From assembly GCF_006439335.1 (NCBI RefSeq), contig NZ_SAWY01000019.1, forward strand, positions 223,348 through 287,347: a stretch of 64,000 nucleotides of DNA, given 5' to 3'. This stretch comes from Litorilituus lipolyticus. GTDB lineage: Bacteria; Pseudomonadota; Gammaproteobacteria; Enterobacterales; Alteromonadaceae. The position numbers and the translations under genes were made by a program. Numbering within the stretch: the stretch's first letter is position 1; the number at the start of each line of letters is the position of its first letter. Shown here piece by piece: positions 9,295 through 17,268 of the stretch. The notes below the pieces were generated by a model. It had not been told where the DNA came from, did not search any database, and saw only the letters and a list, made by a program, of their open reading frames with translations.

Positions 9295-10503
9295 ATGAAG
9301 ATTTACCTTATTAAAGCCTCTGCAGGTAGTGATTACTCTAAATACAAAGCCGAAACTGGTGGGCCACCACAAAATATTTTTGCGGCTGCAGCAGCCACAC
9401 CAAAGCATTATAAGCTTGAGATGGCAGATGAAACTATCGGCATGAAAACCAACTTTTCCTCTGATGCAGATGTAGTTGTAATTTTTGCTTCTACCCCTGA
9501 TGCTTATAGAGCGTATGAAATATCAGCAAAATTTGCCGAGTTAGGAAAAACCATTATTCTTGGTGGCTTGCATACTAAATTTAATCAAGAAGAAGCTGCT
9601 GAACATGCTCACGCATTGATCTTAGGAGAGGTTGAAAATTACTGGCAAACCTTGCTAAATGATGTTCAAGAAAACAACTTACAACCAGTTTATCAAAGTA
9701 CAACGCCATTAGATTTAAGTGAACTAAACCCTTACCCTACTAACTTAATTTCGCCCAAAACATACAACTACACGTGGTCTGTTGTGGTTACACGTGGCTG
9801 CCCATTTAAATGCGATTTTTGTCTAGTACATCAATTTTTTAATAAGTTTCAAATGCGACCTATTGAAAATATTGTTGAAGAGCTATGGCATTTAAAATCT
9901 CTTGGCGTGGAATGGGTTGAGCTACACTCAGATAACCTTACATATAATCGCGATTACGCAATTGAGCTCTTTAAAGCAATAGCCCCCATTGGTTTAAAAT
10001 TTTATGGCGAAACAACCGTGCTTATAGCTCGCGATGAAGAAATGCTACAAGCCGCAAAACAAGCGGGTGTTAAAGCATTACTACTCGGCATAGAAACCCC
10101 CTCTCTTGAAGCTCTTAAAGCACAGAAAAAAGGCTTTGTTAAACCAGATAAAATGAAGGCTTATATGGAGAACATTAGAAAGTATGATATTGAGGTTTGG
10201 GGGGATTTCCTATTTGGCTTTGATGAGCATACACCATCAATATTTCAAGAAACCCTAGATTTTGTGAAAGATATCAAAGTCGATAAGGTTATTTCACACT
10301 TTATGATCCCCTTTCCTGGCTCGGAGTCTTTTAAAAAACTAGATGCTGAAAATCGAATTTTAACCAAAAATTGGTCTAAATATGATGGTAGTCACTCAGT
10401 ATACCAACCTAAAAATATGTCTACCGAGGAGTTAGAGCAAGGAGTTTATTGGGTATGGAAGAAAACAGCGAGTTTTACTGAACGCTTGAAATACCTTTTT
10501 TAA
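9295..10503 (+). CDS. B12-binding-domain radical SAM protein
   Basis: The radical SAM iron-sulfur motif is C169-PFK-C173-DF-C176 within TRGCPFKCDFCLVH. Residues 1 to about 140 form a Rossmann-like domain of the cobalamin-binding type, and the SAM barrel runs to about 360. Class B family members use cobalamin for methyl transfer or other radical chemistry, but some lack bound B12. The substrate cannot be read from the sequence. ATG at 9295 is preceded by GGAGC. The neighbours are two tiny membrane proteins upstream and an ABC-type membrane protein 32 nt downstream, suggesting a natural-product or lipid modification plus membrane step under TetR control. The chromosome also carries a large cobalamin locus close by. 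Confidence 0.85.
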   Translation: MKIYLIKASAGSDYSKYKAETGGPPQNIFAAAAATPKHYKLEMADETIGMKTNFSSDADVVVIFASTPDAYRAYEISAKFAELGKTIILGGLHTKFNQEEAAEHAHALILGEVENYWQTLLNDVQENNLQPVYQSTTPLDLSELNPYPTNLISPKTYNYTWSVVVTRGCPFKCDFCLVHQFFNKFQMRPIENIVEELWHLKSLGVEWVELHSDNLTYNRDYAIELFKAIAPIGLKFYGETTVLIARDEEMLQAAKQAGVKALLLGIETPSLEALKAQKKGFVKPDKMKAYMENIRKYDIEVWGDFLFGFDEHTPSIFQETLDFVKDIKVDKVISHFMIPFPGSESFKKLDAENRILTKNWSKYDGSHSVYQPKNMSTEELEQGVYWVWKKTASFTERLKYLF

Positions 10504-10535
10504 TTCAGATTTCGTTAACGTTTATTGAAACTATA

Positions 10536-11381
10536 ATGCAACAGTCTCATACCTTAAAAGCCATTATTAGTCGCTTTAAGTGGCAAATACTACTGACGTT
10601 ATCCGTGGTCGTTATAGAAGCAGTTTTAGGCATTTTTTATCCTTTACTTATAGGGATTGCTATTAATAAGCTCCTTGAAGAAAGCTACCAAGGAATCTAT
10701 TGGCTAACGGCTTTAGGTGTGGCTTCGTTAGTTATTGGTACATTTAGACGCTTTTACGATACAAGAATTTATTCGAAGATTTATCGAAAAACTGTCACGA
10801 GTATGGTTGCTTCAGAGCATAACAAAGCACGAGCGGTCTCAGCCATTTCAGCTCGCAGCAATCTGATGACTGAATTTGTTGAATTTCTAGAAGATTCAAT
10901 GCCTGAAATAGTGCAATCATTCATTGCTATCATCGGTGTTTCTATCATTATTGCGTTATTGAATATTAAAATATTCTTCGCGTGTTTAGCTTTACTTTTA
11001 CTGATATTGCTTATTTATGCCATCACAGGGAAAAAGAACTTTTGCTTAAATAAGGGTTATAACGATGAACTCGAACAGCAGGTTCATGCCATTGAAAGCA
11101 AAGACAATACTACAAGTCAAAAGCACTTCAACGCATTAATGCGTTGGAATATCGCGTTATCTGATCTGGAAACGACTAACTATTTTATTATTTGGTCAGG
11201 TGTGATTGCGCTTTTTATTTATACCCCCATAACAGTTATTGATGGAGGTATTGCGAATTATGGTCTGGTTTTTTCAATTATTATGTATGTATTTGACTAT
11301 ATTGAAAAACTTGTAACCATGCCGCTGCATATTCAACAAGCTATTCGTTTAAAAGAAATTTCTCAACGATTATCAACTTAA
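10536..11381 (+). CDS. ABC-transporter six-transmembrane-domain protein lacking an ATPase domain
   Basis: The 281-residue protein looks like the transmembrane half of a type I ABC exporter. It has helices near residues 16-36, 52-70, 128-165 (two) and 215-260, with a long cytoplasmic helical excursion (about 70-125 and 170-205) that includes AISARSNLMTEFVEFLEDS, like ABC exporter intracellular loops. No Walker A, signature or Walker B motif follows, and the frame stops normally. Such stand-alone domains are known but poorly understood; they may pair with an ATPase encoded elsewhere or act without one. It is probably cotranscribed with the radical SAM gene. Confidence 0.75.
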   Translation: MQQSHTLKAIISRFKWQILLTLSVVVIEAVLGIFYPLLIGIAINKLLEESYQGIYWLTALGVASLVIGTFRRFYDTRIYSKIYRKTVTSMVASEHNKARAVSAISARSNLMTEFVEFLEDSMPEIVQSFIAIIGVSIIIALLNIKIFFACLALLLLILLIYAITGKKNFCLNKGYNDELEQQVHAIESKDNTTSQKHFNALMRWNIALSDLETTNYFIIWSGVIALFIYTPITVIDGGIANYGLVFSIIMYVFDYIEKLVTMPLHIQQAIRLKEISQRLST

Positions 11382-11483
11382 ATCATCTAACTAATTATTC
11401 ACAAAACGAGTAAATATGAATATAGTGTCTGCCAAGTAAAATCACTTTATTAGATTTTTCTATGGGTTATTGAGGGGTAAATT

Positions 11484-12098
11484 GTGTTTTCATTAAAACA
11501 AGCAAAAATCAGTGATAAAGCATTTGTTGTTCCACTGATATTCTCATCAGGACCTGATGCATTTAATTTTGTTTTCACCACAAATACTCGCAGTGCTATA
11601 GATTTTCTTCATTTCGCTTATCAACAACCCAAAGGTACATTTAGTCACAATCATCATCAGGTATTAACTAAAGCTGAAGACACTGTTGCCGCTGGCACCT
11701 TGATGCAAGCAAGCAATGTTTTAGTTGATAACTTTCATGTTGCTAAACAAATCATTCGTTTTTATGGCGTGTTCAGTGGCCTAAAAGTCATGTTCAGAGG
11801 TTTGCGTACAGAATCAGTAATAAAGCCGCCAGCCAAAGGTAGGGGCTATTTAGCACACCTTGGCGTACCTGATGCAAAACAAGGCAATGGTTATGGCAAG
11901 CAACTCGTTGCGTTGCTTGAACAGCAAGCCAAATCTCTAGGCTTAGCCAAAGTAGCACTCGATGTTTCAATGGAAAACCCTAATGCTAAAAGGCTATACG
12001 CTCGTTTAGGTTATTCGGTAAGACGTTTTAATTCGTCGACGTTAAAAAATGATTTTGGCCATGTGCCCAGTCATGAATATATGGAGAAAACACTTTAA
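11484..12098 (+). CDS. GNAT-family N-acetyltransferase
   Basis: The acetyl-CoA binding motif is visible as LGVPDAKQGNGYGKQLVALL (about residues 130-149), followed by the LDVSMENPNAKRLYARLGY strand-helix that closes the GNAT fold. The start is GTG at 11484, with GAGGGG a few bases upstream. The acceptor substrate is unknown. It is 102 nt downstream of the ABC-type gene and may or may not share its transcript. A short hairpin (12144-12162) lies between it and the convergent MerR gene. Confidence 0.85.
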   Translation: MFSLKQAKISDKAFVVPLIFSSGPDAFNFVFTTNTRSAIDFLHFAYQQPKGTFSHNHHQVLTKAEDTVAAGTLMQASNVLVDNFHVAKQIIRFYGVFSGLKVMFRGLRTESVIKPPAKGRGYLAHLGVPDAKQGNGYGKQLVALLEQQAKSLGLAKVALDVSMENPNAKRLYARLGYSVRRFNSSTLKNDFGHVPSHEYMEKTL

Positions 12099-12167
12099 AA
12101 CTCGCTTTACAAGCCTCGATACAAAATTACTCTTGAAAATATCAAGGCTCTTAAAAGCCTTTAACAA

Positions 12168-13340
12168 CTACTTTTCTTTTGCCAAGATAAACACATGATA
12201 GCCAAACTCATCAGCAAAACGAGTGCAAATATCTACTTCATGTTTAATATCAGACAGTGCCACCGAAGAGGTCATCTCTTCTTCAAGTTCAGTAATTCTA
12301 GCTGTTAATGGTTCATAGTAATTCAACCACGCTTGTTTACTTTGTGGAAAATGCCTAATGACTTGATAGCCAGCTTTTTGCATTTGCTCAACTCTCGTGG
12401 CTATTTGCTGAATATCAGGATATTCCTGACTCCATAGTGCCATCGCTTCCTTACTCGGTTTATCTGTTCGCCAAACCATATCACTCAGTACAATATAACC
12501 TTGTGCACGAAGACAAGGTTTCCAGCTAGCAAGTGCCTTTTCAACACCCATTATGTATGCACTGCCCTCAGACCAAATAATATCAAAACTCTCCTTATCA
12601 AAAGGGAGGTTGGTCATACTTACATTTGCTGTTTCAAGCTGCTTAGATAATCCGAGTTGTTCAAACCGACGAGTAAGACTGTCTAGTGCGGATTGTTCAT
12701 TGTCTATCGCTGTGATTATTGCTTCTGTTTCTTCAGCCAATACCTTGGTTGCTAAACCTTTTCCACAGCCTATTTCTAATATGTTCTTAGGTAAAGAAGG
12801 TAATAACGACAAGGCATGTTTAGTATCTACATCACTTCCTGGTCCCCAATGTTCTAATGTCTCGAAGACTTTCATAAAGTCTGCCATGTATTCGTCATGT
12901 TCATTCATATTTTTTGATAACCATTTCAATCGCAAGGCTTCTTTCTCACAAAAGCCCTGCTTAATTAACCAATCCAGATGGGCATCTGGCGCCAATTCGT
13001 TTAAGTCTTCATGCCAAGATTTAAGGTCGCCTTCACCTAGTATCGCAGCAAGTAAATCTCGGGATTTCTGCTTTTGAACGATTTCCTGATCTAAAGCATT
13101 GAGACGATTTTTCAACAATTGTCTATCTAGTTTAGCTTCGAGGCACACCTTGCATTCTTTCAATGTTAAACCACCAGCTAAAAGATGCTGAATCAACCGA
13201 AGGCGTTGTACGTCTTTGTCGCTATATACACGGTAGCCATTTTCAAGTCGTTGTCCTGTAATGAGTTGCAACTTTTCATAGTAAAGTAACGCTGTTCTAG
13301 ACAAACCAACTTTAGTAGCGAGTTCTGATATTTTGTACAC
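12168..13340 (-). CDS. MerR-family regulator fused to a SAM-dependent methyltransferase
   Basis: Residues 1-70 are a MerR winged helix-turn-helix (MYKISELATKVGLSRTALLY, with YYEKLQLI and NGYRVYSDKDVQRL), followed by a dimerisation coiled coil to about 105. From about 140 the protein becomes a class I methyltransferase, with the SAM-binding motif I ILEIGCGKGLATKV (about 187-200), an acidic motif II end (TAIDNE) and a motif IV-like FDIIWSEGSAYIMG. One protein thus combines DNA binding and a catalytic or SAM-sensing domain. Promoter geometry upstream (19-nt spacer) fits MerR autoregulation. The substrate is unknown; SAM binding might serve as the sensed signal. Confidence 0.88.
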   Translation of the reverse strand: MYKISELATKVGLSRTALLYYEKLQLITGQRLENGYRVYSDKDVQRLRLIQHLLAGGLTLKECKVCLEAKLDRQLLKNRLNALDQEIVQKQKSRDLLAAILGEGDLKSWHEDLNELAPDAHLDWLIKQGFCEKEALRLKWLSKNMNEHDEYMADFMKVFETLEHWGPGSDVDTKHALSLLPSLPKNILEIGCGKGLATKVLAEETEAIITAIDNEQSALDSLTRRFEQLGLSKQLETANVSMTNLPFDKESFDIIWSEGSAYIMGVEKALASWKPCLRAQGYIVLSDMVWRTDKPSKEAMALWSQEYPDIQQIATRVEQMQKAGYQVIRHFPQSKQAWLNYYEPLTARITELEEEMTSSVALSDIKHEVDICTRFADEFGYHVFILAKEK

Positions 13341-13372
13341 AGCAATCGTCCTTTAACTAACAATGGTTAACT

Positions 13373-13403
13373 ACTCTAAACTATAAAGCAGTAGACAGGT
13401 CAA
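13373..13403 (-). promoter_or_regulatory. MerR-type promoter with 19-nt spacer
   Basis: Reading the minus strand, TTGACC (13403-13398) and TAGAGT (13378-13373) are separated by 19 nt, longer than the usual 17. An overlong spacer is the hallmark of promoters activated by MerR proteins through DNA twisting. The small dyad CTACT...AGTAG overlaps it. It lies 33 nt upstream of the MerR fusion gene, so autoregulation is likely. Confidence 0.45.
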
Positions 13404-13550
13404 CAAACAAATGTATTAAAGTTAAATTTTTGTCGGAAAATTATAAGAAAATAATGAGCTTTAACGTGTTTTAGAACAGGTCATGCACCCTGGAACGGGC
13501 ACATGATGAATGCGTTAGTGGTAACAATTATTATGAATATTCGAACGATA

Positions 13551-14198
13551 TTACCAATCAAGACCTTTTTGCGCCATAACACCTGCATCAAAGGCATGTT
13601 TAATAGGCTGAACTTCAGAAACCGTATCGGCTAATTCAATTAAGCGACGATGACATGCACGACCGGTAATAATTACATGTTGCATGGTTGGGCGGTTCTG
13701 AATGACCTCAATCACTTCTTCTAAGTCAATATAGCCATACTTCACCATGTAGGTCATTTCATCAAGCAAGACGATGTTAATGCTATCATCAGCAAGCATA
13801 TCTTTACTTTTTTCCCATGCGACTTTTGCCGCGGCTTTATCGGTTTCCGTGCTTTGTGTTTCCCAAGTAAAACCTGTCCCCATCACATGATGCTGTACAT
13901 CAAATTGCTTCAGAATGTTCATTTCACCACATTCCCATTGTGTACCTTTAATGAACTGTACTACGCCAGCCTTTTGACCATGACCAATAGCTCTTAGCAC
14001 CGTACCAAAACCTGACGTGCTTTTGCCTTTACCATTCCCCGTAATAACAAGAAAAACACCACGCTCTTCTGTCGCTTGGGCAACACGCTTGTCTACATTA
14101 GCCTTTATTTTCTTTTGGCGTTCAATGTGTTTTTGCTCTTTCTCTGAGGCTGCTTGATCTTGTGATTGACTAGCATCGTCTTTTTTTATGTCATTCAT
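13551..14198 (-). CDS. cobO: Cob(I)yrinic acid a,c-diamide adenosyltransferase (CobO/BtuR)
   Basis: The 215-residue protein has the family P-loop GNGKGKST at residues 54-61, the LLDEMTYMVKYGYI segment and VIITGRACHRRLIELADTVS near the C-terminus, all typical of CobA/CobO. It transfers the adenosyl group of ATP to reduced corrinoids. The N-terminal 45 residues are charged and helical, as in E. coli BtuR but longer. It is transcribed away from the phosphatase-cbiB-cobD group, so the cobalamin genes here form at least three transcription units. No cobalamin riboswitch was seen upstream of this gene. Confidence 0.95.
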   Translation of the reverse strand: MNDIKKDDASQSQDQAASEKEQKHIERQKKIKANVDKRVAQATEERGVFLVITGNGKGKSTSGFGTVLRAIGHGQKAGVVQFIKGTQWECGEMNILKQFDVQHHVMGTGFTWETQSTETDKAAAKVAWEKSKDMLADDSINIVLLDEMTYMVKYGYIDLEEVIEVIQNRPTMQHVIITGRACHRRLIELADTVSEVQPIKHAFDAGVMAQKGLDW

Positions 14199-14439
14199 AT
14201 TTTACTCATTATGTATTGATATTCTGTGACCCGATAGTGGTGCTTAAATTTAGGATGATTTACACCGTAATCGTGGCACTTTTACAGACAGTACAAGGCC
14301 TTGTCAAATGAATTTCTTATCTCACATATACCCTTTTATCAGGTTAACGGTCACCATAAACGTATCAACACACTTTCCTTAATTGCACAGTTGTCAGCTT
14401 TTCGCTATGCTGCCCGCCAATATTTTAAAGGTAATGACT

Positions 14440-15036
14440 ATGCACACCCGAATTTATCTAGCTCGCCATGGAGAAACGCTTTGGAATAAAACTCAGCGCC
14501 TGCAAGGTCAATTAGATAGTGATTTAACACCCTTAGGTGAAAATCAAGCATTAGCAATCGCGAAAAAATTAGCCGACAGACACATTGATTTAATTGTATC
14601 TTCTCCTTTGGGTCGCGCTAAAAAAAGTGCCCTCATCTGTCAGCAAATACTTAAGGTCGATCACCAAATAAAAATGCCGTTAATGGAGAGAAATCTAGGG
14701 ATTTGGCAAGGAGAAGAAATTCAGCACCTAAAAACATTACCTGATTATCACGAGTGTTTACAGCAAGTCACTTCGCTGGCCATATACAATCTAGAGTCTG
14801 CATTAAATTGCGGTCAACGTATTCTTGAATCTCTCAAACAACTGGCTAACGACAATTCAGGTAAGAGTGTACTCGTTATTTTTCACGGTGAAGCATTACG
14901 ATGTCTCCTGTTCTTACTCGGCAAAGAAGACACCCTCAATGCTTTTCACTTGTATAAAAACGGTTGCATTATCACTGTCGATTTTAATACGACTACACAA
15001 GAGTTCACCCTAGTTTTAGATGATATTTCATCATGA
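14440..15036 (+). CDS. Histidine phosphatase family protein, probable alpha-ribazole phosphatase
   Basis: The catalytic phosphohistidine motif LARHGETLW lies at residues 6-14, and the second active-site histidine is in VIFHGEALR. ATG at 14440 is chosen because AAAGG ends 8 nt upstream and the protein then begins MHTRIYLARHGE as family members do; an upstream frame opening at 14383 has no support. Its stop overlaps the start of cbiB by 4 nt and it sits among cobalamin genes, so removal of the phosphate from alpha-ribazole-phosphate (CobC activity) is likely. A second phosphatase of the same fold lies at 26535-27176, so which one is CobC is not certain. Confidence 0.85.
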   Translation: MHTRIYLARHGETLWNKTQRLQGQLDSDLTPLGENQALAIAKKLADRHIDLIVSSPLGRAKKSALICQQILKVDHQIKMPLMERNLGIWQGEEIQHLKTLPDYHECLQQVTSLAIYNLESALNCGQRILESLKQLANDNSGKSVLVIFHGEALRCLLFLLGKEDTLNAFHLYKNGCIITVDFNTTTQEFTLVLDDISS

Positions 15037-16025
15037 TGAATGCGCAATGGTTTGAACAAGCACTAGTACAGTTCTCCCCTTTTGCACTAACTTGCACCTT
15101 AATATTTGCCCTCTTTCTTGATACTGTTTTAGGCGAACCGAAGAAGTATCACTATCTTATCGGCTTTGGCCATATTGCTAGCTGCGCAGAGCAACAGCTG
15201 AATCAATATAAGACATCTCAAAAGACTTTTTCACTATTCAACGCTTTTCTAGGTGCGATTAGCTGGTGCATACTCATATTGCCAATTTGCTATCTATCGT
15301 ACTGCTTAGTCAGCGCTCTACCATCAGCCGTAAAGTATATCGTTGAAGCCCTATTGTTATACTTAGCGCTGGGTTTACAAAGTTTAAATCAGCATGCCAT
15401 GCAGGTATACAAGCCTCTAAAACAAGGCGATTTAGTCGCGGCTCGACATTATACAGGTTACCTTGTAAGTCGTGACACCCAAGGTTTATCACCAGAAGAT
15501 ATGTCCCGTGCTACTGTTGAGTCCATGCTCGAAAATGGACATGATGCCGTTATCGCTTCATTGATCTTTTATATTATTGGTGGCATACCACTGGTTATAT
15601 TGCACCGACTCAGTAATACCCTCGATGCAATGTGGGGTTATCGAACACAACGTTTTAATTCATTTGGTTATTTTGCCGCGCGAGCAGATGATGTATTAGG
15701 CTTTTTCACGGGTAAAATCTGTGTATTACTGTACGCATTCCAGCAACCTTTTACTCACGCTATTCGCAATGCTTATCAACAAGGGAATCATTATAAAAGT
15801 CATAATGGTGGCTGGGTAATGGCATCAGGTGCAACGGTGATGAATAGAAAAGTTGGCGGCAATGCGTCTTATCACGGCAAAACCGTACGGTCTCCACAAT
15901 TAGGGCATGGCAAAGCTATCACTGTTGATGATATTCCACGCAGTATTACTGTCGTCAGAAAAGCCGCTATAATCTTAATTTTATTGGTGTTTAGTTATCA
16001 ATTGTTCAACTACTTTACGATATAA
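15033..16025 (+). CDS. cbiB: Adenosylcobinamide-phosphate synthase (CbiB/CobD)
   Basis: This 330-residue integral membrane protein has the CbiB signature segments: LFLDTVLGEPKKYHYLIGFG near the N-terminus, VSRDTQGLS, then ATVESMLENGHDAVIASLIF, and a late GGWVMASGATVMN. It attaches aminopropanol (or its phosphate) to adenosylcobyric acid. It overlaps the upstream phosphatase gene by 4 nt and is followed 46 nt later by the threonine-phosphate decarboxylase gene, which makes the aminopropanol phosphate it uses. Confidence 0.95.
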   Translation: MMNAQWFEQALVQFSPFALTCTLIFALFLDTVLGEPKKYHYLIGFGHIASCAEQQLNQYKTSQKTFSLFNAFLGAISWCILILPICYLSYCLVSALPSAVKYIVEALLLYLALGLQSLNQHAMQVYKPLKQGDLVAARHYTGYLVSRDTQGLSPEDMSRATVESMLENGHDAVIASLIFYIIGGIPLVILHRLSNTLDAMWGYRTQRFNSFGYFAARADDVLGFFTGKICVLLYAFQQPFTHAIRNAYQQGNHYKSHNGGWVMASGATVMNRKVGGNASYHGKTVRSPQLGHGKAITVDDIPRSITVVRKAAIILILLVFSYQLFNYFTI

Positions 16026-16071
16026 TCAAGCACACAGAACTCTTTGCAACAACTCCTTAGGTGAATCAACT

Positions 16072-17100
16072 TTGGCACTTATCCATGGTGGGCAACGTTT
16101 ACGTATTGCCAAACAATTTAATATTGATGAAGGCCATTGGCTAGATTTATCTACCGGTATCGCCCCGTATAGTTATCCTATACCAGAGATTCCTCAGCGT
16201 ATTTACCAAGAATTGCCACAAGCGCAAGACAATTTAAACAGAGCAGCGCAGCACTATTACAACGCTACTAATGTATTAGCTACTCATGGCAGTCAAACCA
16301 TTATAAAATTACTTCCACAACTTTGGTGTGAATTATTTCCTGCTTCAACAAGGGTTTACGTTCCTGAACAAGGCTATAAAGAGCATGCTTTAGCATGGCA
16401 AAGTGCGGGGTTTTCCTTGCGCTATTACCAAGAAGAATTACCCCCACTCTCAGACATAGAAGCACATGACGTACTAGTGATTATTAATCCGAATAACCCT
16501 ACCGGAAAACTTTATCAACGTTCACAACTAGAGCGTTATCAGAGCAAAATGGTCGCAATGAATGGATTATTAGTACTAGACGAAGCTTTCATGGATGTCA
16601 TTACTCCTTCACAATCCATGACTACCACTATCAGCAACTATAAGCACACCATAGTATTGCGCTCATTTGGTAAGTTCTTTGGCTTAGCGGGCATTCGCAT
16701 AGGCTTTCTCCTTGCCCAGCGGTACTGGATCAACCTTATTCATGAAAAACTTGGCCCGTGGCAAGTCAATGGACCTGCTCAATATATTGCAGAGAAAGCA
16801 TTAGCCGATAAGTCTTGGCAACAAACACAACAAAGTCGATTACAGCAACTATCACAACAACTGAACATCACATTGTTGGATAATTTACCATCGAATGGCG
16901 TGATCAACATTACCGGGACAGCTTTATTCCAAACCGTATATTTTAACAACGCGATTGATGTAGAGAGTTACTATGTTCAACTCTGCCAGCAAGCTATTTA
17001 TGTACGGTTAACTGACGATAATAAAGCACTACGTTTTGGCTTAGCAAAACCTGAACAGCTTGAACGCTTAGCTCACGCTTTATTATCACTTAACCACTAG
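16072..17100 (+). CDS. cobD: L-threonine-O-3-phosphate decarboxylase (PLP-dependent)
   Basis: The fold type I PLP enzyme has its lysine at K201 in the motif RSFGKFFGLAGIRIGF, and the INPNNPTGKLY strand is typical of the aminotransferase-like CobD/CobC family. It decarboxylates threonine phosphate to (R)-1-amino-2-propanol phosphate for the CbiB step. The start is a TTG at 16072, giving MALIHGGQ, which matches the HGG start region of the family; no ATG or GTG is well placed. It ends the plus-strand cobalamin operon and is convergent with btuB. It is called cobC in Pseudomonas nomenclature. Confidence 0.92.
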   Translation: MALIHGGQRLRIAKQFNIDEGHWLDLSTGIAPYSYPIPEIPQRIYQELPQAQDNLNRAAQHYYNATNVLATHGSQTIIKLLPQLWCELFPASTRVYVPEQGYKEHALAWQSAGFSLRYYQEELPPLSDIEAHDVLVIINPNNPTGKLYQRSQLERYQSKMVAMNGLLVLDEAFMDVITPSQSMTTTISNYKHTIVLRSFGKFFGLAGIRIGFLLAQRYWINLIHEKLGPWQVNGPAQYIAEKALADKSWQQTQQSRLQQLSQQLNITLLDNLPSNGVINITGTALFQTVYFNNAIDVESYYVQLCQQAIYVRLTDDNKALRFGLAKPEQLERLAHALLSLNH

Positions 17101-17213
17101 CGCACTACGCTAATACTTTGATAAATGTGCACTTACTGACATATGCTATATGCATATAACGCAAACAATATATATTGGTCGGTATACCTAGTAGCATTGC
17201 ATATACCAAACAA

Positions 17214-17238
17214 AAGACAGCTCAAAATGAGCTGTCTT
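17214..17238 (-). terminator. Intrinsic terminator of btuB
   Basis: Perfect 11-bp arms aagacagctca and tgagctgtctt enclose a 3-nt loop. On the minus strand the stem is followed by TTGTTT. It lies 30 nt past the btuB stop and may also stop the convergent cobD transcript. Confidence 0.8.
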
Positions 17239-17268
17239 GAAGTTATCATAGCGAGTTAACGTGAGTCA

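Noticed and set aside
13481..13506. Imperfect inverted repeat tcatgcaccc/gggcacatga
   Set aside because: Only 8 of 10 pairs with no U-run; it may be a weak cobO terminator, but support is low.
14200..14439. Search for a third cobalamin riboswitch between cobO and the phosphatase gene
   Set aside because: No B12 box or AAGYC closing region was found on either strand.
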